In this document: positions 51,852 through 59,838 of the stretch, piece by piece | Position numbering within the stretch: the first letter of the stretch is position 1 | How the letters are laid out: each line of letters starts with the position of its first letter | Source of the DNA: Streptomyces sp. NBC_01244 | Lineage (GTDB): Bacteria; Actinomycetota; Actinomycetes; Streptomycetales; Streptomycetaceae | Assembly: GCF_035987325.1 (NCBI RefSeq) | Contig: NZ_CP108488.1 | Span: 3,596,001-3,660,000 of the forward strand | Length of the DNA stretch: 64,000 bases | Reading direction: 5' to 3' | The notes under the pieces: generated by a model | Told to the model about the DNA's origin: nothing | The model's input: only the letters and a program-made list of their open reading frames with translations | The model's database searches: none | Made by a program: the position numbers and the translations under genes

Positions 51852-52355
51852 GAAGAACCCCTACTCGCCGACGACAGAACCCCAACAGAACGGAACGACC
51901 AGCAAAACGATTACCGGACAACCCGACAATCACCCCGGCCTGTGCCCGCACCCTCCCACGCACGCCCGACCCTTTGTCCAGCACCACGCCCGAGTCCTCC
52001 CGGTTTCCCCCCATTCGGCGGACACGCACAGGGAGGAGACCCGCCCCAGCCGCCCGGCGCTCGAGAACCGGGCCCTGGGGCGGAGCCAACCCAGCCGTCC
52101 GGCGCTTGAGGACCGGGGTCTGGGGCGGAGCCCCAGGGTCTCTTCAGCCCGTCCGGCGTTTGAGGACCGGGTCAGGGCAGAGCCCTGGGAACGGTGGAAG
52201 GGCGGGTAGGGGACTCCGCCCCCGCAGGGCCCACCGCCCAGGCCCCCAGGCGGGGGCGGTCAGCCCTGGGGCGACCAGCAAGGCGGAACGCACGCGCAGC
52301 AAGCCACACCCGGCCCGGGGCAAGCGGCCCGGGGGACAGGGGCCCGCAGGGCCAC
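51852..52355. other. Intergenic region with REP-like repeats
   Basis: These 504 bases contain no gene. Around 51880-52010 the sequence is relatively A/C-rich and has no open frame of note; from 52046 to 52186 it carries three copies of a REP-like unit (separate entry); the rest (52187-52355) is very GC-rich with inverted GGGCGG/CCGCCC and GGGGGCGG tracts that can form hairpins, beside the ROK gene stop. Confidence 0.7.
52046..52186. repeat. Three REP-like repeats of about 42 bases
   Basis: Units at 52046-52087, 52091-52132 and 52145-52186 share CCAGCC-TCCGGCGCTTGAGGACCGGG and end in a CTGGGGCGGAGCC or equivalent. Units 1 and 2 differ at few positions; unit 3 is more diverged. Each holds short inverted segments (CCGGCGC/ CGGGTC). 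Sequences with CCGTCCGGCG-TTGAGGACCGGG are common between Streptomyces genes, so this is a dispersed intergenic repeat, not a CRISPR array. Confidence 0.8.
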
Positions 52356-53504
52356 TCACACCCCCCGCCCGAACAACGGGCCAAGCACCAGCTCCGCCGC
52401 CCCCTCCGCCACACCCCCCTCCACGAGTTCAACCCTCACCGCACCCCCCACAAAGGCCCGCACCCCCAAAACCCCCCGCACCCCCGCCAGGAACACCCCC
52501 GGCGCAGCCGCCACCACCCGCCCCCCGAGCAACACCCGGTCCACATCCAGCAGCGCGACCAGGTTCGCCGCCGCCTCCCCCACGATCCGCGCCGCCTCCT
52601 CGAGCCGGCCCCCGGCCACCGCGTCCAGGCACAGCACCTCCGCGCACCCGCGCCCCCCGCACCGGCAGGCCGGCCCGTCCAGCCGCAGCACCTGGTGTCC
52701 GAACTCCCCCGCCGCCGAGCGCCGCCCCCGGTAGACCTCTCCCGCGCCGGCCAGCCGGAGCCCCGCTCCCAGTCCGGTGCCGACGTGCACGTAGGCCACG
52801 GCCTCCCCGAAGGCGGCCGATCCGAAGCCGGCACCCGCCGCGACCCCCGCGTTGGTGTCCTTGTCCACCCGCACGGGAACCCCCAACCGCCCCTCCAGCA
52901 CCTCCCGCAACGGGCACCCCTCCCATTCCGGGAACCCCGTCACCCGCCCCAGCACCCCGGTCCGCCAGTCGAGCGGCCCCGGCGCGGCCACGCCGACGCC
53001 GAGGAGGGGCCGGTCACCGCAGACCCGCGCGACGGCCCGTACGACCTCCTCGACCACCACGTCCGGACCGGCCCCGAAGTCCAGCGGGGCCCGCCCCTCG
53101 GCGACGACGCGGCCCGCCAGGTCGACCCGTACCGCCGTGAGCTCGTCGCGGTCCAGGTGCACCCCGACCGCGTGGCGCGCCTCCGGCACCAGCCTCAGCA
53201 GCGTGCGCGGTTTGCCGCCCGTGGAGGCCTCGCGTCCGGCGTCGGCCACCAGGCCCTCGGTCCGGAGCCGAGCCGCGATCTTGCTGACGGCCTGCGGTGT
53301 GAGTCCCGTACGCGCGGCCAGGTCACCGCGGCCGAGCCCGGCGGGGCCGGCTCCGCGCAGGAGGTCCAGTACGAGCGCGTCGTTGTGCCCCCGCAGCGCC
53401 GGCAGGTTCACTCCGCTGCCGCCACCCGTCTCGTCCCTGCCACCGCTACCGATACCGCTACCGCCACTGCCCCTGCTACCCCGGTCCACCTGGCCATTGT
53501 CCAC
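52356..53504 (-). CDS. ROK-family transcriptional repressor/sugar-binding protein
   Basis: A 382-residue ROK protein. Winged helix near residues 38-90 (HNDALVLDLLRGAGPAGLGRGDLAARTGL in part; SKIAARLRTEGLVAD). The ROK domain shows GVGVAAPGPLDWRTG, VDKDTNAGVAA, YVHVGTGLGAGL and the zinc signature CRCGGRGCAEV (CxCGxxGCxE). It should repress sugar genes until its sugar or sugar phosphate binds. GTG 53504 has AAGGAGG immediately before it, an unusually short spacing; GTG 53489 is an alternative. It is divergent from the Gfo/Idh gene across a long dyad. Confidence 0.87.
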   Translation of the reverse strand: MDNGQVDRGSRGSGGSGIGSGGRDETGGGSGVNLPALRGHNDALVLDLLRGAGPAGLGRGDLAARTGLTPQAVSKIAARLRTEGLVADAGREASTGGKPRTLLRLVPEARHAVGVHLDRDELTAVRVDLAGRVVAEGRAPLDFGAGPDVVVEEVVRAVARVCGDRPLLGVGVAAPGPLDWRTGVLGRVTGFPEWEGCPLREVLEGRLGVPVRVDKDTNAGVAAGAGFGSAAFGEAVAYVHVGTGLGAGLRLAGAGEVYRGRRSAAGEFGHQVLRLDGPACRCGGRGCAEVLCLDAVAGGRLEEAARIVGEAAANLVALLDVDRVLLGGRVVAAAPGVFLAGVRGVLGVRAFVGGAVRVELVEGGVAEGAAELVLGPLFGRGV

Positions 53505-53512
53505 CCTCCTTG

Positions 53513-53539
53513 CACTTAAGCAACACTGTTGCCAAAGTG
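53513..53539. promoter_or_regulatory. 27-base dyad between ROK and Gfo/Idh genes
   Basis: CACTT-N2-GCAAC-N3-GTTGC-N2-AAGTG: two pairs of perfect 5-base arms symmetric about 53526. It lies 8 bases from the ROK start and 6 bases before the Gfo/Idh start, so a ROK dimer here would block both genes. Confidence 0.75.
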
Positions 53540-53545
53540 GTCACC

Positions 53546-54634
53546 ATGAACGCCACCGCCCCCGCCTCCCCCCTCCGCGTCGGACTCGTCGGCTACGGCC
53601 TGGCCGGCTCCGTCTTCCACGCCCCGCTCGTCTCCGCGACGGAGGGTCTGGTGCTGGACACCGTCGTCACCTCCGACCCGGTCCGCGCCGCCCAGGCCCG
53701 CGAGGCCTACCCGGACGTCCGGATCGCCGCCACCGCCACCGAGCTGCTCGCCCAGAGCCCCGCCCCGGACCTCGTCGTCATCGCCTCCCCGAACAAGACG
53801 CACGTCCCGCTCGCCACGGCCGCCCTCACGGCCGGCATCCCGGTGGTCGTGGACAAGCCGCTCGCCGCCACCGCGGCCGAGGCCCGCGAACTGGCCGCGC
53901 TCTCCGAACGGACCGGGACCTTCCTGTCGGTCTTCCAGAACCGCCGCTGGGACAACGACTTCCTCACCCTGCGCCGCCTCATCGCCGACGGCGAGCTGGG
54001 CGAGGTCCAGCGCTTCGAGTCCCGCTTCGAGCGCTGGCGTCCGCAGCTCAAGGGCGGCTGGCGGGAGTCCGGCGCCCCCGAGGAGATCGGCGGCCTGCTG
54101 TACGACCTCGGCAGCCACGTGGTGGACCAGGCACTGGTGCTCTTCGGCCCTGCCGTACGGGTCTACGCGGAGACCGACGTGCGCCGCCCGGGCGCCCAGG
54201 CGGACGACGACACCTTCATCGCGCTCACCCACGCGAGCGGGGTCCGCTCCCACCTCTACGTCAGCGCGACCACGGCCCAGCTGGGCCCGCGGTTCCGCGT
54301 CCTGGGCTCCCGCGCGGGCTACGTCAAGTACGGCCTGGACCCCCAGGAGGGGGCACTGCGCGAGGGTCTGCGCCCCGGCGACCCCGACCGGACCTGGGGC
54401 GAGGAGCCCGAGCACCTGTGGGGCCGACTGGGCTCCGGGGAATCACCGCTGACCGGCGGGGGCACCCCGGTGCGCACGGCGCCGGGCGACTACCCCGCGT
54501 ACTACGCGGCCGTGGCGGCGGCCTTGCGCGATGGCGGCCCGGCCCCCGTCACGGCCTTGGAGGCGGCGCACTGCCTGGACGTACTGGAGGCGGCCCGCAG
54601 GTCGTCGAAGGACGGGTGCACGGTGAAGGTCTGA
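53546..54634 (+). CDS. Gfo/Idh/MocA-family oxidoreductase
   Basis: A 362-residue NAD(P)-dependent dehydrogenase. Rossmann loop VGLVGYGLAGSVFHAPLV at residues ~10-27, the sugar-binding VVVDKPLA (EKP-like) near 100, and GGLLYDLGSHVVDQALVLFG near 180 with the His of the active site. It would oxidise a sugar, inositol or sugar acid. ATG 53546 has no clear ribosome site; the dyad lies just ahead. It is paired with the divergent ROK repressor, so a carbohydrate inducer is expected. Confidence 0.87.
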   Translation: MNATAPASPLRVGLVGYGLAGSVFHAPLVSATEGLVLDTVVTSDPVRAAQAREAYPDVRIAATATELLAQSPAPDLVVIASPNKTHVPLATAALTAGIPVVVDKPLAATAAEARELAALSERTGTFLSVFQNRRWDNDFLTLRRLIADGELGEVQRFESRFERWRPQLKGGWRESGAPEEIGGLLYDLGSHVVDQALVLFGPAVRVYAETDVRRPGAQADDDTFIALTHASGVRSHLYVSATTAQLGPRFRVLGSRAGYVKYGLDPQEGALREGLRPGDPDRTWGEEPEHLWGRLGSGESPLTGGGTPVRTAPGDYPAYYAAVAAALRDGGPAPVTALEAAHCLDVLEAARRSSKDGCTVKV

Positions 54635-54671
54635 CCCCGTCCGCGCCCTGCCGGAGAACGGGAAAGGGAAA

Positions 54672-54702
54672 GGGGCGGCGCCGTCTGCGACGGCACCGCC
54701 CC
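54672..54702. terminator. Bidirectional hairpin between convergent genes
   Basis: GGGGCGG-C-GCCGTC, loop TGC, GACGGC-A-CCGCCCC: 13 base pairs with one C-A mismatch. It serves the Gfo/Idh and FAH genes. A GTCGGTCT repeat (8-base period, three units) follows at 54708-54731. Confidence 0.8.
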
Positions 54703-54742
54703 TCCCTGTCGGTCTGTCGGTCTGTCGGTCCGCGAGGACCTG

Positions 54743-55600
54743 CTACGCGTCCTTGAACTCCTGGCGCTGACGGCCGAGCCCGTCGATCTCCAGCTCCACG
54801 ACGTCGCCGGCCCGCAGGAACGGCTTCGGCTCCGGCTGACCCGCGGCCACTCCGGCCGGGGTGCCGGTGACGATGACGTCGCCCGGGTACAGGGTCATGA
54901 ACTGGCTGACGTACCGCACGACCTCGCCGACGGCGAAGATCTGGTCGGACGTGTTGCCGTCCTGCTTGAGCTCACCGTTGACCCACAGCTTGACGTCCAG
55001 CGCCTGCGGGTCCGGGATCTCGTCCGCGGTGACCAGCCAGGGGCCGAGCGGGGTGAAGGTCTCGCAGTTCTTGCCCTTGTCCCAGGTGCCGCCGCGCTCG
55101 ATCTGGAAGGCGCGCTCGGTCACATCGTTGACCAGCACGTACCCGCCGACGTGTGCCAGGCCCTCCTCGGGGGAGGCCAGGTAGCGGGCGGTGGCACCGA
55201 TGACGACGCCGAGCTCGGCCTCCCAGTCGGTCTTGACGCTGGTGCGCGGGATCAGCACGGTGTCGTCGGGGCCGACCACGGTGTCCGGGGCCTTGAGGAA
55301 CACGATCGGCTCGGCCGGCGCCTCGGCGCCCACCTCGGCCGCGTGCCCGTGGTAGTTCAGGCCGATGCCCACGACCTTGCCTATGCGGCCGACCGCGGAC
55401 CCGATCCGCAGACCCTCGGCGTCCAGCACCGGGAGCTCACCGGACCCGGCCGCGTCCCGTACCCGGGACAGCACGGAGTCGTCGGAGAGCAGCGCGCCGT
55501 CCACATCCGTGATCAGGCCGGACAGGTCCCGCAGGGTCCCGTCCTGGTCGAGCAGCGCGGGGCGCTCCGACCCGACGGGTCCTACACGCAGCAGCTTCAT
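54743..55600 (-). CDS. Fumarylacetoacetate hydrolase-family protein
   Basis: A 285-residue enzyme of the FAH superfamily. IGLNYHGHAAEVG, VFLKAPDTVVG, DWEAELGVVIG (metal ligands), GGYVLVNDVTERAFQ and PGDVIVTGTPAGV are all present. Members open acylpyruvate-type rings or decarboxylate oxaloacetate-like acids. ATG 55600 has GGGAG about eight bases upstream; an ATG two codons earlier is possible. It is a single gene. Confidence 0.88.
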   Translation of the reverse strand: MKLLRVGPVGSERPALLDQDGTLRDLSGLITDVDGALLSDDSVLSRVRDAAGSGELPVLDAEGLRIGSAVGRIGKVVGIGLNYHGHAAEVGAEAPAEPIVFLKAPDTVVGPDDTVLIPRTSVKTDWEAELGVVIGATARYLASPEEGLAHVGGYVLVNDVTERAFQIERGGTWDKGKNCETFTPLGPWLVTADEIPDPQALDVKLWVNGELKQDGNTSDQIFAVGEVVRYVSQFMTLYPGDVIVTGTPAGVAAGQPEPKPFLRAGDVVELEIDGLGRQRQEFKDA

Positions 55601-55722
55601 GGGCATTCTCCCGTGGTCGAGGGTGGTCGGCCCATGGGCATGCCCCGGGCCGGACGATGGGTTGCGGCCATCGGAGGATTGGTCGATCCTCCAAGATGTC
55701 GGCCTCATCCGCAAGACCCTGT

Positions 55723-56610
55723 TCACATGACGGAACGCTCTGCTCCGCCGAGCTCCTGCCCGGCACGCTCCGCCCGGTCCTTCCGGTGCTGGAGCCAGAG
55801 GCGCTCGCCCACCGACCAGGCGGCGGTGGTGACCAGGTACAGCCCGGCCGCCAGCGGCACCAGGGCAGCCGTGATCAGCGTCCCGAAGGACAGCAGGGGC
55901 AGTACGCCGCCCAGCTTGCGCATGACCTCCTGCTGCTCGGCACTCAAGCCGGCGACCGCCCCGGCCCCACCGGCCCCCGAGACCCCGAGCCCCCCGGCCT
56001 TGCCTGCGCCCGCCGTGGCACGGCCACCCCTGGCACCGCCGGCCTTGGCGCCGCCAGCCTTGCCTGCGCCCGCCTTGGCGCCGGCAGCCCCGCCGACCCT
56101 GCCGGCCTTGACCCCGCCGGCTTTGCCCCCGCCGGCCTTGACCCCGCCCGCCCCAACCCCGGCAGCCCCGGCCCCACCCGTGGCAGCGGCCAGCGCCGCG
56201 GCCTTTCGTCCGCGGACCGCACTCCACGCGGCCACCACCGCGACGACCGCGAACAGCCCGAGGAACACCAGCCCCCGCTCCCCGAAGAGGCCACCCTCCC
56301 CGAGTGCGTCCCCCCACCGGTCCCCGAGCGGCGCGGCGAACAGCCGGTGCCCGAGCAGCTCGTTGGCGGCCCCGCCGATCTCCGCCGAGGAGAACGCCCG
56401 GTACATCAGGAAGAACACCGGCAGCTGGAGCAGCACCGGCAGCAGGCCCGCAACCGGGGTCGCCCCACGGAAGGAGGCCCGGCTCAGCGGGTACAGCGCG
56501 AGCCGCACGAGCACGGTGAACAGCACGATCGCGGCAGCGGTCGCGGACTCGGCCAGCACCGGCTCCAGCAGCCGGCCCAGCACAGCAACAAGATCGATGA
56601 AAACGGACAC
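55723..56610 (-). CDS. YidC/Oxa1 paralogue with low-complexity insertion
   Basis: A 295-residue membrane insertase-like protein. The hydrophilic-groove Arg is in VRLALYPLS (Arg36), followed by PVLLQLPVFFLMYRAF, a central loop with two helices and a last helix (SFGTLITAALVPLAAGLYLVT in part). Between helices lies an unusual ~85-residue Gly/Ala/Lys-rich block (residues ~136-222, with KAGG units). It is shorter than the housekeeping YidC and lies beside DUF6412 instead of rnpA/jag, so it is a second copy, probably for a special set of clients. Confidence 0.82.
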   Translation of the reverse strand: MSVFIDLVAVLGRLLEPVLAESATAAAIVLFTVLVRLALYPLSRASFRGATPVAGLLPVLLQLPVFFLMYRAFSSAEIGGAANELLGHRLFAAPLGDRWGDALGEGGLFGERGLVFLGLFAVVAVVAAWSAVRGRKAAALAAATGGAGAAGVGAGGVKAGGGKAGGVKAGRVGGAAGAKAGAGKAGGAKAGGARGGRATAGAGKAGGLGVSGAGGAGAVAGLSAEQQEVMRKLGGVLPLLSFGTLITAALVPLAAGLYLVTTAAWSVGERLWLQHRKDRAERAGQELGGAERSVM

Positions 56611-56728
56611 GTCGGCCCTCCGAAGGGACTCGTCGAACGTCGAAAGAGATGCGTTTCGGCGTGACGACCCGCGAGGGGCGGCAAGGTGAAGCGATCAGAA
56701 GTGATCAGGAGGAAGGAGCTGCGCGCCC

Positions 56729-57064
56729 CTACGCGGCCGTCGGGAGGAGACGGCCGGGCGCCCTGGGCCGCGACCGGCCCGAAGCGTCGGGATCGCGCTG
56801 CGGCAAGAACGCCGTGCGCTGCTCGCGATCACGGATCGCGGTACGTATTCGGTGCGGCGGCACCGGCCGGACCAGCTGGGCGGCCAGGGCCGAGGCACCC
56901 ACGGCGAAGCTCGCCGCGAGGACCACCACGACCGCGCCGAGCCCGCCCTCCCCGGCGAACAGCCCGAGGAAGCCGCCGAGCATCAGGAGGGAGGCCAGCA
57001 GTGCCACGAAGCGCGCGGACGGCGCCGCGCACCGCACGGGGCGAAGCCCGCTGTGCTCTGCCAT
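56729..57064 (-). CDS. DUF6412-like membrane protein
   Basis: A 111-residue protein with two adjacent hydrophobic segments (RFVALLASLLMLGGFLGLFAG, GLGAVVVVLAASFAVGASALAA; each ~20 residues) and an Arg-rich C-terminal tail (HRIRTAIRDREQRTAFLPQRD). GGGGGG lies before ATG 57064. I know such proteins as DUF6412, encoded next to the second YidC in Streptomyces; the name is from memory. Its stop is 118 bases from the YidC start, on the same strand, so the two are probably in one operon. Confidence 0.65.
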   Translation of the reverse strand: MAEHSGLRPVRCAAPSARFVALLASLLMLGGFLGLFAGEGGLGAVVVVLAASFAVGASALAAQLVRPVPPHRIRTAIRDREQRTAFLPQRDPDASGRSRPRAPGRLLPTAA

Positions 57065-57124
57065 ACGAACCACCCCCCTTCGCGCACCGGCTACTTGCAC
57101 TCGTACTCGTACTCGCGATCGATA

Positions 57125-58696
57125 CTAACCGCGTGCACTGACAACGGACGGAACCTCGTTTTGATCCCCGGTTCCCGGCAGAGGATCGCGCGCCAGCACC
57201 TCCCCGTCGGATCGGCGGTCCGGCCCGCCGCCCCCGCCCACCGCCCGCTCCCGCGGACCGAGCCAGGTCACGGTCAGCGCGACCCCCAGGTTCACCGCGA
57301 GGGCGACCATTCCGGCGTTCACCCCCCACACCGGGTCGTTGCCCGTGAAGACCAGCCCGCAGACCACCGTGACCCCCGCGACCAGCCCGCACACCGCGGC
57401 CGCCGTCGTGAGCCGGCGCCACACCAGGCCCAGCAGCAGCATCGGCACCAGTTGCGCCATGCCCTCGTAGGACACGAGCGAGAGCCTGACCAGCGTGTTC
57501 GGCGCCGTGTACGTCATCACCAGCGCGATCGTCCCGGCCGCCACCACGACCACCTGCGAGGCGAGCTTCTGCCGCTCCCCCGAGCTCCACCGCGGCACGA
57601 GCGAGAGCACGCTGCGCCCCCACATCGTGCCGATGACCAGCATGAACACCGCCATCGGCACGATCGACGACAGCGCCGCCGCGACCCCGATCACCCCCAC
57701 CGCCCACGCCGGCAGGGAGTCCACGACCAGCTTGAACAGCGCGAGGTTGGACTCGGCGCCCGTCAGTCCCGGTACGACGAACAGCGCCGCCATGCCCAGC
57801 AGCATCGGCACGAAGAGCAGCACGTTGTAGGCGGGCAGCAGGATGGCGTTGCGGCGCAGCGCGTCGGCACTGCGCGCGCCCAGGTACCCCGCGACCGTGG
57901 TCGGGAAGATGACGACGGTCAGCGCGTTCAGCACGGTGGTGGAGGCGAACCACCCCACCACCAGCTCGCCCCGGCCGCCCTCCCCGCTGCCGGCTCCGGG
58001 GAGGGTCAGCCACTGCGGGCGTTCGGCCGTGAGCCGGTCGAAGAGCTCTCCGTAGCCGCCGAAGTAGTGCTGGGGCACGTAGACGGCGAGGAACCCGAGG
58101 GTGCCGATGACCAGCACGTCCTTCAGCACGGACACCCACGCACTACCCCGCAGCCCACTCACCACGACGAAGCCGGTGGTGACGGCGAAGGCGATGAAGT
58201 ACGCCCATTCCAGGGACACCGCCCCATAGGTCACCGTCGAGACCACCACACCCATTCCGGTGATCTGGAGCTGGATGTAGGGGAGCAGGAAGACGGTCGC
58301 GAGGACGGCGACCGCCGCACCGAGCCAGGGACGCCCGTACCGGTGGCTCACCATGTCGGTGATGCCGACGAGGCCGTGGCGGCGCGCGTAGTCCCACAAC
58401 ATGGGCCCGACGACGTAACCGACGGCGTAGCCGCAGGACATGTACGCGACCACGTACATCACCGGGGCTCCGTAGTTGTAGCCCCAGCCGGCCGCGCCGA
58501 GGTAGCTGAAGCTCGTATACCCCTCGCCCGCCATCAGGACCCAGATGAAGACGGTGCCGAGCGAACGCCCGCCCACCGACCACTCGGCGAGCCCGCCCGC
58601 GCCCCCGCCGCGTCCGCGCACCGCGAGCAGTCCGAGCGCCACGGTGGCCACCATGAACACGCCGAAGACGGTGGTCGCCACGGCCACCTGACTCAT
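57125..58696 (-). CDS. Sodium:solute symporter (SSS family)
   Basis: A 523-residue transporter with about 13 helices. SSS signatures: GGRSLGTVFIWVLMAGEGYT (start), VVGPMLWDYARRHGLVGITDM, SHRYGRPWLG and GLRGSAWVSVLKD. The C-terminal ~30 residues are hydrophilic. The family carries monocarboxylates, proline, pantothenate and similar; the substrate is unknown. It overlaps the DUF3311 gene by four bases, a pairing usual in actinobacterial SSS transporters. Confidence 0.88.
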   Translation of the reverse strand: MSQVAVATTVFGVFMVATVALGLLAVRGRGGGAGGLAEWSVGGRSLGTVFIWVLMAGEGYTSFSYLGAAGWGYNYGAPVMYVVAYMSCGYAVGYVVGPMLWDYARRHGLVGITDMVSHRYGRPWLGAAVAVLATVFLLPYIQLQITGMGVVVSTVTYGAVSLEWAYFIAFAVTTGFVVVSGLRGSAWVSVLKDVLVIGTLGFLAVYVPQHYFGGYGELFDRLTAERPQWLTLPGAGSGEGGRGELVVGWFASTTVLNALTVVIFPTTVAGYLGARSADALRRNAILLPAYNVLLFVPMLLGMAALFVVPGLTGAESNLALFKLVVDSLPAWAVGVIGVAAALSSIVPMAVFMLVIGTMWGRSVLSLVPRWSSGERQKLASQVVVVAAGTIALVMTYTAPNTLVRLSLVSYEGMAQLVPMLLLGLVWRRLTTAAAVCGLVAGVTVVCGLVFTGNDPVWGVNAGMVALAVNLGVALTVTWLGPRERAVGGGGGPDRRSDGEVLARDPLPGTGDQNEVPSVVSARG

Positions 58697-58890
58697 CGGT
58701 GATCACCGCGCCAGGTCAGCCAGACCGCGAGCGGGGTCAGCAGGGTCGCCCCGGCGAACCAGAGGAGCAGGAACGGTACGCCGCCCAGCGCCGGCTCCAC
58801 CCGGTTCGCGAGCGGCAGCACACCGACGAACAAGACGAACGGCACGGCAAGCCACAACAACTGCGGACGCTTCACCCTTTTCGGACGCAC
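58693..58890 (-). CDS. DUF3311 small membrane protein
   Basis: A 65-residue protein with two helices (LLWLAVPFVLFVGVLPLANR, PFLLLWFAGATLLTPLAVWL) and a basic start. DUF3311 proteins are encoded upstream of SSS symporters, probably as accessory subunits. The stop overlaps the SSS start in ATGA. The GTG/ATG at 58890 (MRPKRVKRPQLLW) fits the family. Confidence 0.85.
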   Translation of the reverse strand: MRPKRVKRPQLLWLAVPFVLFVGVLPLANRVEPALGGVPFLLLWFAGATLLTPLAVWLTWRGDHR

Positions 58891-58912
58891 CGCCCCACCC
58901 TACGATCCAGCC

Positions 58913-58968
58913 CGCCCATCCGCCCATCCACCCATCCACCCGTCCACCCGTCCACCCGTCCACCCGTC
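58913..58968. repeat. 8-base tandem repeat, seven units
   Basis: CGCCCATC x2, CACCCATC x1, CACCCGTC x4 at 58913-58968, directly behind the sortase stop (58967) and before the DUF3311 gene on the same strand. A slippage-prone microsatellite; copy number probably varies between strains. Confidence 0.9.
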
Positions 58969-59791
58969 AGCGCTTGAGGGTCCCCCACACCACGAGCCGG
59001 TACTTGGAGCTGTACTCGGGCGTGCAGGTGGTCAGCGTGATGTACGCACCGGGCTCGCTGTAGCCGGCCCCCGGCGTGACGGCGCTGCGCGGGACGGGCG
59101 CGATCACCCCGGTGTCGCGCTCGGTCGTCTCCGCCAGCGTCTGGCCGACGAGGTACACGTACCGCTTCCCCCGCACATCCACGATCAGCTCGTCCCCGGC
59201 CCTGAGCCGGTTGATGTAACGGAAGGGCTCCCCGTGCGTGTTGCGGTGTCCGGCGAGCGCGAAGTTCCCCTCGGCCCCCGGCCGCGCGGTCCCGGCGTAA
59301 TGCCCGGCGTACCCCTTGTCGAGCACCGACCGCTTGTCCACGCCCTGCGCGACGGGTACGGCGACGCCCAGACGCGGAATGCGCAGGACGCCGTACGCGG
59401 ACGCCCGACGCGGCGGATCGGCGGTACGCGGCCCGGAGTTCCCGGCGGGGGCACCACCCGGGGACCCGGAATCGCCCGAACCGTCGGACGGCCCGACGGA
59501 AGCCTCGGCGCCCGGCCCCTCCTCCGTCCCCTGCCCCTGCCCCTCCTCCTCGGGACCGGCGGGCCACCCGCCCTCCTCGAGCTCCCTGACCACCTCGTGC
59601 GCGGCGCTCAGCGCCTGCCGGTTGGTCCACCACACCTGGTGCACCACCAGCAACATCACCACCACGCCGACCGTGACGGCCAGTTCACCGGCCGCCCACA
59701 ACGCCCCGGCGAGACCGGCCCGGCGACCATGCCAGGCCCGCCGGCCCTTCCCCTGCACCACGACCCGCACGCGATCTCGCACGGGCGGCAC
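58967..59791 (-). CDS. Class E sortase
   Basis: A 274-residue membrane transpeptidase. One helix (ELAVTVGVVVMLLVVHQVWW), a disordered Gly/Glu/Ser-rich linker (~65-125), then the sortase barrel: GVLRIPRLGVAVPVAQGVD, catalytic His in LAGHRNTHGEPF, catalytic Cys in LTTCTPEYSSKYRLVVWG with the Arg five residues on. Class E enzymes anchor LAxTG proteins (chaplins among them) to Streptomyces peptidoglycan. GTG 59791 is the start. A LAETG protein lies at 51078. Confidence 0.88.
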   Translation of the reverse strand: MPPVRDRVRVVVQGKGRRAWHGRRAGLAGALWAAGELAVTVGVVVMLLVVHQVWWTNRQALSAAHEVVRELEEGGWPAGPEEEGQGQGTEEGPGAEASVGPSDGSGDSGSPGGAPAGNSGPRTADPPRRASAYGVLRIPRLGVAVPVAQGVDKRSVLDKGYAGHYAGTARPGAEGNFALAGHRNTHGEPFRYINRLRAGDELIVDVRGKRYVYLVGQTLAETTERDTGVIAPVPRSAVTPGAGYSEPGAYITLTTCTPEYSSKYRLVVWGTLKR

Positions 59792-59838
59792 CTTAAGTCC
59801 TCCCCCCTCAACTGACCAGCGGCAGTACGCTGCAAACC

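Noticed and set aside
49863..52109. A 748-codon frame on the plus strand over the GntR and surface-protein genes
   Set aside because: Opposite strand carries well-defined GntR/UTRA and LAETG proteins with ribosome sites; this frame has no recognisable domain.
52046..52186. CRISPR array
   Set aside because: Units are only 3-12 bases apart, too close for spacers, and no cas genes are near; they match a dispersed Streptomyces intergenic repeat.
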